Shown here: one piece after another, positions 11,464 to 23,800 of the stretch
Layout: every line of letters starts with the position of its first letter
Position numbering within the stretch: the stretch's first letter is position 1
From: Diploscapter coronatus
Lineage: Eukaryota > Nematoda > Chromadorea > Rhabditida > Rhabditidae
Assembly: GCA_964036155.1 (NCBI GenBank)
Contig: OZ038423.1
Coordinates: 53,025,249 to 53,089,248, forward strand
Direction: 5' to 3'
DNA: 64,000 nucleotides
Made by a program: the position numbers and the translations under genes
The notes under the pieces: model-generated
Database searches by the model: none
Told to the model about the DNA's origin: nothing
Seen by the model: only the letters and a program-made list of their open reading frames with translations

Positions 11464-13506
11464 ATATGACACGTTCTTCGTAAGAATCGAGTATGGGGTG
11501 GTACCCAAGAAGTTGACCCTCGAGTTTCGAGCTGATTTTTCGTCCCTGGGGGTTTTCGACTACGCTGATTATGAATATGGCGGTTAAAACCCGATCCGAC
11601 CACTTGTTCCGCCTGTTCTGGAAGGTCCGCATACTGTAGTTCCGAAAAATTCTATTTTCGTTATTCGGTATGGGAAAAATTCAAATTTGGTATCAAAATG
11701 TTCACGGAGACCAGCTGAACACGATTCTGAAAAGACCTTATCGAAATGACACCGAATAAGGAAGTTATGATGAATATAATAAAACATATGGAAAATGTCA
11801 TATTGATTTTTCGTTTCTTTTTAATTTTTAATTTTTTGAAAGCCCCAGATTCCATGAGTTATTTATACTGGGAAGTAGCCCAGGCCTTCTAGTTTCTGGA
11901 ACACTTGACCGTTTTCCTATAGACTGCCCGCTAGAGAAGAAATATCACTTCTTCGAAGAGTTGTCATGACTCATTTTTGCCTAACTTGACTTAAAAAATT
12001 CATAACTTCCATAATTCTAAACCAGATTCGATAATTCTTTTTTTGTTTGATTACTATTGATATTCAGTTTATCAGGCACCAAAAGATAATTTTTTGAATA
12101 ACGATTTCTGCAGAAATGCGCACTTATTTGCGCCATAATTGCACACCTTTCAACCTGTCCTGGGTTTACGCGTAAATGACGTTGGAAAAATTCGTCCTTC
12201 CAGTATTTTGCGTAGATGGACATGGTGAACAACTTTTATTTCAGGACCGACCTCGAATTCACATTTGTATGAGCTCCAAAATTTTTTAAAGTTCAATAAC
12301 CAATTATTGCAAAGTGCCTTTAGGGCAGTAAACTTCAAAAATTCACAGCTTCCTATATTTCACACCAAATTTCATGATTATTTTTTTATTTTATAGATCT
12401 TGAGTAGGAGAATAAATTCAAAATAAAAAGAAAATTTTTAGAAATTAATTTTGGCGGGAGAAATTAGCCTAAGTTACTCTATATACCCGTACTGTGTTTA
12501 CAAGGGTAATGTGAGTTAAAGTTGGAATTTTCAATAAAATCTTGTAGAGCTTTTCAAATTGAACAAATTGTATTCAGAACTTATTTTAGAATGTGCACAC
12601 ACAGAGAGATATGAATTTTTGAAGTTTACTGCCCTAAAGGCACTTTGCAATAATTGGTCATCGAACTTTAAAAAATTCTGGAGCTCATACTGATGTGAAT
12701 TCGAGGTCGGTCCTGAAATAAAAGTTGTTCATCATGCCATCCTACACAAAATATTGGAAGGACGAATTTTTCCAACGTCATTTACGCGTAAACCCAGGAC
12801 AGGTTGAAAGGTGTGCAATTATGGCGCAAATAAGTGCGCATTTCTGCAGAAATCGTTATTCAAAAAATTATCTTTTGGTGCCTGATAAACTGAATATCAA
12901 TAGTAATCAAACAAAAAAAGAATTATCGAATTTGGTCTAGAATTATGGAAGATATGAATTTTTCAAATCAAACTAGGCAAAAATGAGTCATGACAACTCT
13001 TCGAAGAAGTGGCATTTCTTCACTAGCGGGCAGTCTATAGGAAAGCGGTCAGGTGTTCCAGAAACTAGAAGACCTGGGCTACTTCCCAGTATAAATAACT
13101 CACGGAATCCGGCACTTTTAAAAAGTTAAAAAATTAAAACAAGCGAAACATCGATATGACATTTTCCATATGTTTCACTGTGTTCATCATAACTTCCTTA
13201 TTCGGTGTCATTTCGATAAGGTCTTTTCAGAATCGTGTTCAGCTGGTCTCTGTGAACATTTTGATACCAAATTTGAATTTTTCCCATACCGAATAACGAA
13301 AATAGAATTTTTCGGAACTACAGTATGCGGACCTTCCAGAACAGGCGGAACAAGTGGTCGGATCGGGTTTTAACCGCCATATTCATAATCAGCGTAGTCG
13401 AAAACCCCCAGGGACGAAAAATCAGCTCGAAACTCGAGGGTCAACTTCTTGGGTACCACCCCCCTTTATAGAAAACTCGATTTTTACGAAGAACGTGTCA
13501 TATATA
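11464..13506. mobile_element. Large foldback (inverted-repeat) element
   Basis: Two long arms are reverse complements of each other: left arm about 11,464-12,346, right arm about 12,608-13,506, around a loop of about 260 bp. Landmarks occur in mirrored positions: ATATGACACGTTCTTCGTAA at the outer left end with its complement at the outer right, the GGTGGTACCC motif, and the AAGGCACTTTGCAATAATTG motif near the inner ends. The arms differ by scattered substitutions and small indels. Short open frames on both arms are mirror images and look like by-products. No transposase is seen, so this is a non-autonomous foldback transposon or a snap-back duplication. Transcripts would form a long dsRNA. 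Confidence 0.8.
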
Positions 13507-14492
13507 GAGCGAAAGTGATATTCCCTATTTGAAGACCGAGTCATGGGAGTATTTTTCTAGGATTCTGTAGGGCTAGATAGGATTATAGAAAAAAAAACCG
13601 GATGAAAAATGGATCAATGTAACCAAAGATATGAATTTCTGAAGACAATTATCAGAAAACCATTTTTTAAAATAACATTTTGCAAGGAGAAAAGCGTTCT
13701 GCCTTTGCACGCAACAGAGCAAGGACTATTTCAAAGGGAGAACGGTTTTGTAAGACGTCTGTTTGAGTTTCTGGAACATTCTGAAGTTTCTATGGGTTTT
13801 ATCATTCTCAAAATGATAGATCACATCCATTCTGCAATTTAAACACAAATCTATGAAACAAGTGCCAAATAGCTTTGTATTGCGTTATTTCAGCAAAAAA
13901 TGATTTCTTGCGTCATCGGGTTGGAAAACGGTACATTTTCTATCACACAATAACAAGTAAAAGGTAATCTTTCATATTCAGCTTGACATCATGATGAGCA
14001 AGGCCTATGAAGCTCAAACGAACGATTTTTAAATTTCAGTGCCCATTTTGGCAGGCTCAACTCGTGTTTCGGGGGTATGTTCTGAAAACGAAAATGTTCC
14101 CTAGGCTCATATCTAATAGCAGGAAAAGAAAATTTTTTAAAATCACTTCGCAAAATTTCTAGAAAGCAAAATCGCTTTCCTTGACTTTGACTTCACAGAG
14201 TGGGTGGGAATTGCGTTCTCTAAGCAGACCCGCCGAAAGTACTTTAGTTATCAAGAGCAGTCATTTAACTACTATTCTAATTAACAAACAAAAATCTGTG
14301 AAATTTTAGGAGAAATTGAAGTAAAATCGGCGAAATGCCCATCGAACAAACACTTGCTAAATAAAGTGGTTATTCGCCGGATTTTAGGCCATCATTTCCG
14401 CTTCTTCCATCTGAATTTCCGCATTCCCTAGTCTCCACATCTCGCCTTCTGCACGTGTCATCCTCACCAATTTGTCATTCAGCGACACTGCA
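13507..14492. other. Intergenic sequence
   Basis: I see no gene or repeat that I can name. It should hold the promoter of the HORMA gene. ATTCAG at 14,478-14,483 just before its ATG is a plausible trans-splice acceptor. Confidence 0.4.
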
Positions 14493-16982
14493 ATGGCTCC
14501 CCGCAACAATCCTCCGGCCACTGTCTCCATGCACGGCGTCAGCGAGGCTTCTGTAGCCAATCCCGGCCTATTCCATCAAATCACATCCAAGGTCTGCTTC
14601 CTGATCTATTGTAAAATTTAGCAGGCTCGCGATATTTCGAATCCGATGAACTTTATAAAAGCACACTTCAAATAGACTTCTTGGTTTTGCAGGAATGGAA
14701 TGCCTTCTTCCCCTCGATGATGACCAACCCAGATGACTCGTTCAAGTTCATCTCGCGCTGCCTCTGCCTCACTTTCTCCCACATCATGGAAAGTCGCTAC
14801 CTCATGAAGCCTTCCTACTTCAAGAAGCGCAAGATCGATGGTAGGAAAATGGAACTGGGAAAAAGAGGAAGCAGGCTTTCGGAACCCAACTCAAGACTCG
14901 GAGTTTAGTCCAACTTTTTTCTGAAAATTTCGAGTTCATCTTCAAAGATCCCCAAACTACCGAAGATCCTGGAAGGAAGGAGAAATTAAAAATGGACTCA
15001 GGGAACATTAGAGCATGGATGATCAACACAGAGGAGCCGCTGGGACGTCGGCTGATGGAGAAATTGAAAGGCGCCTGCGATGCCATCAGAAAGGTTGGTG
15101 CGAAAGTTCTGCTGGAAAGGCCAGGTCAATTTGAATTAGTACCGTATTCCACACTTTAAAATATACGCTCTATAAATGGAAATTCTTTGCTGGACAAAAC
15201 TGGTTCGGATGAAGTTTGTTTACAAAAGATGATTTTATTGTGAAGAAATCTCGATCTCTTTCTATTTATTTCATTATAAGAAGTGCATTTGCAGGGCTAC
15301 ATGGACGAGTTCTTCCTGGTCGTGAGCCAGGACAAGGAGAAACCTGACGAGGCGATCGAAGTCTATCGCTGGAAGATGCACTACGACCAACACGGAAATG
15401 TCTCTGCCGAGTTCGGGATGTGAGTCAAGGAGATTTCTTCGAAAAATCACATCTTTTGATAATGATTCTCGTTGTTGACATCGCTTTAAGAACGAGTTCA
15501 AGCTTGGACAAATCATGAAGAGCAAGAAAAGGGGGAGGATGATTTAATTCAGGACGGAGAAAGAGAAGGATCTGACGCACAAACTGGCTCGTTTGGAGTA
15601 CAAAGGGGCGGAGCAAGTGCGTCTGTCGACGATCGCTCTCATCTTCGCCATTCGCAAGCTCTGCAGGGACACCCTCAAGAAGCTCCCTCCCGGTTGTGTC
15701 TCCAGCTTCCGCATGGTTTGCAGACCTGGTTTGTCTTTGTTTTCGTCTTCGTTCGGCTATCTTAGAAGTGTTTCCCCGGACTTGCCCTGCGGTAATTCCT
15801 TGGAGAGAACAGAGGGGAACGGAGTTAGTCTTCACTGATCCTAAGGAATTTATTCCTGAGATTAGTCCCTCATTTTCAGAGACCCCCTCTGATTACATGG
15901 CCCCCGGCTTCCACAATTCCGACACGCTCTACTCTTTCCCTGAAGGTGCAGACGACGTGCAGAGCGCTCTCGTCGGCAGTGTCAGAACTGGGGCTCACTG
16001 GTAAGAAAGAAAAATATTGATTAACGAAGTTTTCGTTAGAGAAAAGAACAATTGTAAATCGGAACACCAAAGCTTTTTTCAACATGTGGATGAAATGATG
16101 GATGAATTGCAGCTTCGCACTGTCCTGCGAGAGTCTGCTGATGAACGACGCATACGACTCGGAGCTCAAGATCAAGGAAATCAATGACATCGTTGGTCTT
16201 TTTCATTCTCATAGCAACATGTGTAACGTCGTGAACGTTCGGCTACGTTTTTCAGACCAGCAAAAGTGAGCACCTTTGAATTATATCCTTGGACGTTGAT
16301 AATGAAATCTATCTATTCTTTAATAAACGTCCAAAGTTGCTCGTTTTTGTGAGTCTGAAAAACGAGAGCCATTTTTCCTTTTCATCGAGTAATTAAGCGT
16401 TCACAACTGCAGAAACGTATGACACTGCTTGTTAGTGATGCATCTGACGAATATCAGCATAACTTGCAGGTATTCAAGTCTGTGGCGAACGGCACGAGTC
16501 TGAACAACTCGCTGTACCTGGCCATCAAAGACGACTCCACGAGCGGGTCGAGTTCCGCCACAATCGGAACTGGATCCGACACGTCTGTGTTCGAGCAGAT
16601 TGCGAGGACTGAGGATGAGGCTGAAGAATCGAGCAGAAAAAGGAATAGGGAAGAGAAACTGGCACAGCCGGAGGAGAGAACCGTCAAGAAACAGAAAGTC
16701 GCTGAGGAGCCATCGTCTTCGAGTGAGCGACTATGTTTATTCGCAGGAATTCGTCATCAGACTAGAGATTCTTTTATCTAAGCTCGTTTGTTGGTTATAA
16801 AAATTCTGAAAAGAGCAATTGCAGAGAGAACGGCGACTCGCGCGGAAGAGATTAGGAAGGCTGGGAAGGAGAAGAAGAAGAGGGGAGATAAACCGGCTGT
16901 AGAGGCAGAGACGAGCACTCCCAAGAAGATGGTCCAGAAGACGCACATCGTGCAGCAGCCTTCTCCCGAATCCTCTAATTAG
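14493..16982 (+). CDS. HORMA-domain meiotic chromosome axis protein (HORMAD/HIM-3/HTP type)
   Basis: HORMA proteins of this type coat meiotic chromosome axes and control pairing, crossing-over and checkpoint signalling. Exons read: start MAPRNNPPATVSMHGVSEAS (14493-14591), EWNAFFPSMMTNP...YLMKPSYFKKRKID (from 14,693), a segment ending EPLGRRLMEKLKGACDAIRK, then GYMDEFFLVVSQDKEKPDEA followed by IEVYRWKMHYD, then KDLTHKLARLEYKGAEQVRL, FRMVCRPETPSDYMAPGFHN and a segment ending ELKIKEINDI. The order, with the YRW-KMHYD strand and the RxETPxDYxxPGF segment, matches HORMAD1-type domains. The C-terminal third (from about 16,400) is charged and low complexity (EESSRKRNREEKLAQPEERT, lysine/arginine runs), a typical disordered tail. 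The junction near 16,200-16,410 is uncertain: a small exon at 16,258 may be used or skipped. TAG ends at 16982. Confidence 0.83.
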
Positions 16983-17863
16983 AGACAGCACAGCAGTCAG
17001 TCAGACACGCAGAGTGGCACAGAGCAAGTCAGCCACCATATCAACAGGCTTTCATGTGAATTTGATCATTTTTGACAATTCCACTATCATTTTATTGCTG
17101 TTTTCTATTAGATTTTCTAGAAATATTTATTGTTTCTTCATTTTTTGTAAATGTGTATTCATTAAATTTATTGCTCGGGCCAAGTAGTGCCTTTCATTAC
17201 GGAAGTTTAAGAGTTGGAAATGCTCATGTAAATTTTACTGATGAATGAGTTAGTTATGATCAGTGATTGCATTGGAGTTGTTAAGCGTTTTCTTTTATTC
17301 CTGTAATCTATTAGAGCTGTGATTATGAAATGGGATTGAACCGGTGATCTTGTGCTTGTGAATAAATAATAAATCCATTAATCTGTAGAAAATTTTATCT
17401 TTAATGAAACATTGGTTTGCAATGCCACATAGTTCTTTTTCTAATCATGGAATTATTTTTACAAAAATTGTATTTCTTTCAGGTCTGGCTAGCTAACGTC
17501 TGACAAGCGACTTGATTGGCATAGCTTCTTGAATAAGAAACTGGTAGACATTTCAAAATTCATAGGATAGTGCAAGAAGATAAAAAGCTAGTCATTCATT
17601 CAAAAATGTTGCAGAGTCTTTATCGATTCTTCTCTCTTCTTAATCAACTCATTTTCTGCTTTCTGCAGGCATGAACCCTCCCTCCTATCTTCACTCTGTC
17701 TTTATGTTTGCGGGAAAAGGCGTTTTTGAATGTCCTCTTGCTATCCACTCGTTGAGAGTCGTGCTATGTTCGTTTGATCCTGCTTAATATTCTTTTCCAT
17801 TGTTTCTTCGCGTTTTGTATTCATTTTTCTCGGGTTCCTTTGAATGATTGATTGTTTCAGAGA
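16983..17863. other. Intergenic: HORMA 3' end and Rod 5' region
   Basis: No gene is seen. AATAAATAATAAA near 17,361 may serve HORMA polyadenylation. TGTTTCAG ending at 17,860 lies three bases before the Rod start codon and is a likely spliced-leader acceptor. Confidence 0.45.
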
Positions 17864-20800
17864 ATGCGCATTCAGAGCGTGGAATTTGGACCCGAAAGGG
17901 AGGAGACGAAGACGGTGCTCATCGACAAGGAGGCACTCACTGCGCACGTCTTCTTCGAGGTCAAGGAGGTCGCTGCATTTCATGGTTTGTGGCAGGAAGC
18001 AGCTTGGGATGGACGGCGTTTCGTGGGTGGAAATTATCCCGTCCACGTGCGCTTCCCACTATTTTCCCTTTTTTTCGTTTCGTTTAATTGCGAAACGAAA
18101 CGAAGGGGATCGTGAAATGAGTGAAAGAAGAGAATGCACATGAGGTAGAGGATAGTCTCCTGCTCACTAAATTTCATTCCTACCTGCAGATTTCCCCAAA
18201 CTTGATCCGCAAAAAATCGTATCTTTCTGTGTGAGAAAAAGAAGAAATGCCTTTCCTCTCGATATGAAACTATGAAACTTTTCTGCGGGTCGAGTTTGGA
18301 GAAGTCTGTTTTTCTGGAAGCATTCAATCCAGGACTAACTAATGATTGCCTTACAGGGGACGTCGAGGGAGACGAGAATGCAGACCCTTCCAATCCCTCG
18401 GCCGGCTGCCGCCCCCTGCTGCACTCGGCCACGAACGCCAATTGGATTGCAGTGTCGTGCGACTTCGATGCCTCGTTCTTCTACTACTCCCCCTCTGGCA
18501 GCTCTTCCTCCTGCTATTCCCAGTACATGCGACTCACCCTCAAGGAGGCTGACGGTAAATAATTCAACTAAACAGGATTCTATGCAATCAATTGCTTTAA
18601 CTCTAATGAGATGTGCACTTCAAGAACTAGAAGAAAAAACAGCTTTCTTCCGCAAAACGTGACAATTGCTATATGTCGCGGTGCCGTGAGAACGTAAGCT
18701 AAACTTAAGAAAAGGGATCGAGTAAGGGGAAATAGTGTAGGAAAAGATTAATCACGACATATTATTACGCAGAAAAACTGGCCATCGGGAGCTGGAAAAT
18801 GCCGAGTAATTTCTCTAACTCTTCAGTAGACATTATTTTGTTCAAGGGATGAAAGAACGTTCTAGAGTTTGCTTGCTCCCTTCTATGCTCGAATAACCGC
18901 TTTTTGCGCGTTGATAGTAGCAGTTTCTTTCTCTCAGCGTAATTTGTGCCGATCCGCATGCGCTTACCCATATGGATCGGTAGTTTGAACGTCAAGACTG
19001 AAATAAAAATAAAGAGTATAACTTGCAGGAAAAATCGCGAGCATGTGCTGGCTGCCCGGGACGAGTGCGATTGTGGTCGTGACGACGGAGAAGAAGATGA
19101 TGATCGTTGATGCGGCCACCAAGGCTGTTCTCTACAAAACGGTATGCTCAAGATGCATGCAAAATTATAGATCATTCGAGCGCTTACTAGGAATAGTCTT
19201 TCTGCTAAAATGAAGCGAACCAAATCCTTCTTTCAGATCACTGCAATTCAAACGGATGCGCCGTTCCTGTCTGTGAAAGAGCTGCTGGACTCGCTGGAGC
19301 TGTGGCTGGTGAACGATGCTGGGGAGTGGATGAAGTGGACGGTGAACATCGAGGCTGTCAACAAGAGCGTCGAGTTGAAGGAACAGGTTGGAATGAAGCA
19401 ATCGTCGAGATATGAATGGGTCCAATGGATGCTTTGCAGGACATGGTCCAGGCAGCAGGCAATTTCATCGAGGCGTCCACCTGTCCGACTCGCTTCGTCG
19501 ATGTCCTCAATGGACTATTCTTCTTCTTCGGGGTTATTCTTTTGAATTACGATAATTCAATGAGCAACGCAGACTTATTTAGAAAATACAATAAAAGTCA
19601 AAAATATCCTCTTCGTTATTTCTGCTTTCTACTCGAATAATCCCTTGAAGATATGAAAACTGTTGTTTAAAATTGATCTAATCCATTCGCAATTCTTCCA
19701 TTTAAGCTGTCAAGTGACGGCCGCATCTGGGTCATCGAGCCGGAGACACGCATCAGCTATCAGATGGAGTTCAAAGGTTTCGAATTCTATTCCCTCCGCA
19801 AATTATCTGATCGAATGAATCTTGCAGACAGGTGCATCCGTCTGCACGAGTACTGCAATGGTCGCTATCTGCTGTGTCTGACCGAGTCGGGCAATATGTA
19901 CGTCTTCGAGCAGGCCACCATGACTCCCATCTTCATCAGATCCATCACCAAACCTGAGAAGGTTCGTCAGATTTCAGTTCAATTAAATTTCTTAAATTCT
20001 CCACTTCCAGGCCGAGAAGATCGTGGACTTCGTCTGCACGGAAAACCCCAACTTCCTGGGCGAATTCTCCATTCTCGTGCTCACTTCCGAGGCAGACGCA
20101 CACCGGGTAGAATTTAAACAATCGTCAGAGGAAATGATTACTGCTTGCAGCTGGAAGTGCGCAGTTTCCCCTCGGAGCAGACGACCTATTCGGCCAGAAC
20201 GACCCGGGCAACGCAGATATTCGTCTCTGCAGACCAGACCAGCAACATGCTCTTCATGCTCGAAATCGACGAGGAGTATGGGTTAGGAACTGGAAAGAGG
20301 AATGAGAATGAAAATAAAATGAAATGATTGCAGGCAGACAGTGAATCTGCGAGAGCTGACAGAGATGCAGCCGGAGAAGCGATTGGAGAAGCTGATCAGC
20401 AAGAGGCGATTCGACGAGGCTGAGGCTTTCGCAAAGCAGTTCGGACTCGACTTGCAGGTGGGAAATATGGACATTTTCATCTTTATGAACTTCGGAAAGT
20501 TGTCATATTTTAACGCATACTGATAGAAAAATAACACCTTAGACGCTGATAAGAAATATCATGAGATGAAAAGTACCACCCATTTGATTTAAAACTGTCG
20601 CTTCTTTCCCATTTTCGTAAGACTTCTGTCCTTCTATTCTTCGTCCTATATATTCATCTTATTTCTCTACACATCTAGCTTCGGAGAAAGACATGAAAAA
20701 GCGACACTATCACATTTTATAATGAGCAGACTTCTCAAAATTGGGGAAAGTTCTACCCACACCCGCCCCGCAAATGCGGGTTTTTTAGAAGTCTGATAAT

Positions 20801-23800
20801 GAGTTGAAGATTTGCTATTGATATCGGCAGCTTCAAATATGCATCTTCAATTTTTTGAGTCACCTTGCAATAAAAGATGGGTAAATATTTTGAAAAGGAA
20901 TATTCAAAGGAAAAGGATATGCAAATCTAAAAAAAAAGTCAATATTTTGATGAAATAGTACTCGAACAGAACTGATAATAATACGCAATTTAATTGCAGA
21001 AGATCTACACTCGCCGCATCTACTGTCTCGTGGAGGACATTGAGTTGGCTGATACTGCACAGGAGAAGACTACTATCATGGCCAAACTCGTCTCTGCCTT
21101 CCAGCAGCTGTCCGATGACAATCTGGTCTGTCATTTGTTAGGAGATGCGTGTCTATCGATCATCTTCATTCCAGATTGGAGATCTATGCTTCTCTGTGGC
21201 AGTGACCATCGGCAACGGGGACATGATCGCTCAGCTGCTTGAGATCAGCAAGAAACGCAATGTTACCGGTAAGATATTTCAAATTGAATACTATGCTAAA
21301 ACCTTAATTTCAAATGATTAGAAATTGAACTAAACACATATTTTGTAGAATGTTTTTTCATCGAAAAATTTCCCTCGATAAGGATGAAATCAAAGGATCT
21401 TTCGGGAGCACATGTGCCAAATTATAAATTTACAATTCATGTCCTTTCACTAAAATTTCTATTCAGTCCTTATTTTGGACTATTCTTCATTGACAAATCA
21501 CTTCCAGATTCGGAAACCACCGACCGCCTGTCGTCTCTCGGCTACATGTTCACTTCGTACAGAATGATATTCGGTCCTGCTGCTTCGTACGACGATGTAT
21601 CCTACTGGAAGCTGTTCATCGAGGGAATCAGCAGCAAGGATGTCTGGCCGAAGATATTCGAGTCGCTCATTTCCAAGGAGATGATTCATGTTAGTTGGTA
21701 GTTGATTTTTATGGATTCGAACGAGTGGCGAGTTGCGAATACAACTATCGGCAATAAAGAGTTAAGATTGGACGAACAACTCCATCTATTCATATATTTT
21801 CCCTTAATTTTCTATTAATAAGATATGACTAGTCTCTTTCCAAGACGCTCAATTTCGCTTATTTTCTCAGTTTCGATACATGAAAATATTATACTTTTCT
21901 GATAGGTTTTGAAATAAATATTGGTAAGGGAAAAGGAGGGTAGAATAGGACAACGTTGAAATAATTCGGGAAGATTCGTTCGATGAACTAAATTTAATGC
22001 TTCCTTACTCAGGAATCCCGCGTGCTCTGGCATCGTCATCAGAAAGCGATTATTTCGTTCTACGCGGACGCAGAGAAAGGCTTCGAGCGCATCAGCGACC
22101 TGTTCATCATCTTCCAGCAAGTCCTGCTCTGTATGTCTTTTTCATGCCGATTCTCGAGATGCAATTTCATTTGCTTGCAGTGAACCTCTCTCGCTGGCAG
22201 CAGGTGGTCGATTTCCTGGTGGAGGATCTGATGATCGCTCTCATTCAGAACGATTCTTTCGAGGTAATTCTGCATGTTCGATATTTCATTTTCAAAATAA
22301 AAATAGCATCATTAGTGTGACAAGAAACTGGAATTGAAATAAGGGTTAAAAATATCGAAAATCCTATCCCTTTGAACTAGAATTTAATCACCTTTAAGTA
22401 TATCAACAGGATAGATACAGGATATAAAAAAAAAATCCAAATCAATAAATTGAAAGGTGAAATTTGACTAGCGTTCTATTTTCCACGCTCTTGTCAGAGC
22501 TCCTTTAAGTTTTCGTTTCGTTTTACAAGAATTATATATATATATATATATATTTTTAGGCATTCGAAGAATTCTCCCACCTGATGAAGAATCTGATGTC
22601 TGATTTGGAAGTGAATGAGGGCAGCAACTTCCCCGACAACTCGCTGCACGTGGCTCTGTCCTTCGAGCGGATGCTCAGAAACGTCACCCAGACCACCATT
22701 TCTCCCAGTCGTCAGGTAAAAATAGCTTATTTTATGACGGCAAATCTTAAAATTTAAGTTTTTTTTTAAAAGGAACTCTTCTTAATATTAGATGCGAAAT
22801 GTTGGACTGCTTTCATTAAGAAATTAGCAGAAGCGTTGTTAAAACTATGGAATTAGGCAGCGCTCGGTTTCTACGCAGCTTCTCTGAAGAAGAGCGAGGC
22901 GAAGGCAGCGATCGAGGAAATGGCGACTTGCGCGATCAACCTGACTGCCATCAAGAGGCTCAAGGAGGTCTACAACTACGAGATCGGATATAAGGAATTC
23001 GCGGTTGGAGTGAAGCGAACGAGACAGGGAATGAATGGTTGATTGCAGAAACTGACCCCCGAGAGAATCTGCCACAACATCCTCAACAGGCAGCTCGACA
23101 AGATGGACCTCTTCCGATCGAATCTGGAGCAGTACGTCAAGCCGTACATGGCCGAGCACAGACTCGATGTCAATGCCACTCTCTTCTCCTACATCCAGGC
23201 AAGCGCAAGAGGGAAGTCCTCCATTCATGACAGTCATTGCAGAGAATGTCCCGCACAGACATGCGTTCGTACAAACCCATGTGGGAGGACGTCTGTCTGC
23301 TGCTGGCCGACTCGATCGATGACGTCACCACCAGATGCGAGGCTGTCACCAACATTGCTAGTGGTAAGCTGAAGAGAAATGAACGATGAGAATGTTGAGA
23401 GCTCATCAGCTCATCAGAAACATTTAAGTAAGGGGCACTGCTTTGTTCTCATTTATTTGGTGTTCTAGAAGTTACACTAACAAATGAGAGATTTGATGAA
23501 AGGATAAAGTATTTCTTTGATATTCGTACAAATTTTGTAATCGCTTAGCGCAGATAACTTTGCATAATTTACCCTTAAACTTTTTCTCAGAATTACTCAT
23601 TGATTTCTAGGTGCTTCTCTGCCATGGCGCACTCAGCTCAACAAAGCAGTCGAATATCTGAGGAAGGGCGAGGGAATCGACGCAAATGCGCGCGAGAAGT
23701 TGGAAAGAGAGATACAATGGGCAGAGCTGATGATGCTCTTCCAGGTACTTTCTTTTTTACTCAAAACCATCCATCAAAAGATTTTCAATTTAATGCAATG

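Noticed and set aside
11584..13373. Mirror-image 64-71 codon frames in the foldback arms
   Set aside because: They appear in both arms because the arms are complementary, overlap in several frames and have no recognisable content.
13609..13842. 77-codon + strand frame upstream of the HORMA gene
   Set aside because: No recognisable domain, no splice context and AT-rich surroundings. It is probably chance.
15425..15835. 136-codon minus-strand frame over the HORMA exons
   Set aside because: It is the complement of recognised HORMA coding exons and has no independent support.
16258..16267. 10-nt micro-exon between HORMA exons
   Set aside because: Using it breaks the frame of the next exon. Skipping it joins INDI directly to KRMTLLVSD in frame, so I left it out of the preferred model.
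20772..20786. Hairpin CCCGCAAATGCGGG followed by six T, like a bacterial terminator
   Set aside because: It lies in a eukaryotic intron inside a MITE with target duplications. There is no sign of bacterial DNA here.
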